Assembly (NCBI GenBank): GCA_958403605.1
Contig: CATXYA010000148.1
Span: 1-5,603 of the forward strand
DNA: 5,603 nt
Origin: an uncultured Oscillospiraceae bacterium
Lineage (GTDB): Bacteria > Bacillota > Clostridia > Oscillospirales > Ruminococcaceae
Direction: 5' to 3'
The notes under the pieces are model-generated. The model had not been told where the DNA came from, ran no database searches, and saw nothing but the letters and a program-made list of their open reading frames with translations. Made by a program: the position numbers and the translations under genes. This document shows, one piece after another, positions 5,574 to 5,603 of the stretch. Position 1 is the stretch's first letter, and each line of letters opens with the position of its first letter.

Positions 5574-5603
5574 GGCCGTGGGCCAGGGATGGCCCACATG
5601 GCC
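5574..5603. repeat. Bulged GC-rich inverted repeat reaching the window edge
   Basis: GTGGGCC (5578-5584) pairs with GGCCCAC (5591-5597) around the loop AGGGAT. The stem continues with GGCC (5574-5577) to GGCC (5600-5603) after a two-base AT bulge. It ends exactly at the window edge and may be longer outside, since CAT precedes the left arm. Confidence 0.5.

Larger units (their letters stand above)
5398..5603. other. Gene-free tail after the operon, rich in inverted repeats
   Basis: No credible gene is seen in these 206 bases. Short frames on both strands run straight through palindromes and lack family resemblance or an RBS. The stretch holds a palindrome CGCCGCGGCG right after the stop (5398-5407), A-runs at 5422-5427 and 5453-5459, three larger inverted repeats listed separately, and an AT-rich patch at about 5513-5570 that contrasts with the GC-rich surroundings. 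No + strand hairpin is followed at once by a T-run, so a standard intrinsic terminator for the operon is not evident. Confidence 0.6.

Noticed and set aside
5339..5599. Short - strand frame of 86 codons and the overlapping + strand frame of 93 codons at 5285-5566
   Set aside because: Both run through the palindromes of the 3' tail and into the Asp-box gene, lack a clear RBS and show no family resemblance.
5572..5603. ATG at 5572 as the start of a further gene leaving the window
   Set aside because: Only ten codons are visible, there is no purine-rich RBS before it, and the stretch is part of an inverted repeat.

Overview
The window is G+C-rich (about two thirds by eye) and almost fully coding on the + strand, with AAGGAG-type ribosome binding sites and very short gaps between genes. 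This suggests a high-GC anaerobic Firmicute of the gut Clostridia type (Oscillospiraceae-like). That assignment is inferred from base composition, RBS style and gene content; no rRNA or marker gene is present to confirm it.

Layout: (1) 1-1023, the C-terminal three quarters or so of an SLC13/ArsB-like membrane permease whose N-terminus probably lies outside the window. (2) 1052-1077, a perfect GC-rich hairpin directly before the next RBS. (3) 1091-2238, an iron-dependent alcohol dehydrogenase gene broken by a frameshift at about 1370-1378, inside its dinucleotide-binding loop. (4) 2257-3156, an intact aldolase/lyase of the DapA/NanA (DHDPS) superfamily. (5) 3160-4236, an intact PdxA-family dehydrogenase of the PdxA2 type. 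(6) 4237-5397, a BNR/Asp-box protein annotated in databases as sialidase-like, with no signal peptide. (7) 5398-5603, a gene-free tail holding three separate inverted repeats and a local AT-rich patch.

Gaps between successive genes are 67, 18, 3 and 0 bases, so the five genes look like one operon. A coherent reading is a catabolic unit for a carboxylated sugar or a small glycan carrying one. The permease would import the acid, and the cytosolic Asp-box protein would release or process the sugar unit. The DHDPS-type enzyme would split a 2-keto acid to pyruvate plus an aldehyde, and the Fe-ADH would reduce or oxidise that aldehyde. The PdxA2-type enzyme would oxidise and decarboxylate a phosphorylated four-carbon acid to a triose phosphate. 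The substrate is not known from the sequence, and the sugar-acid kinase (DUF1537 type) that usually accompanies PdxA2 is not in this window. The operon may therefore be an undescribed variant of an acid-sugar pathway, and in this isolate or assembly its dehydrogenase step appears to be lost.
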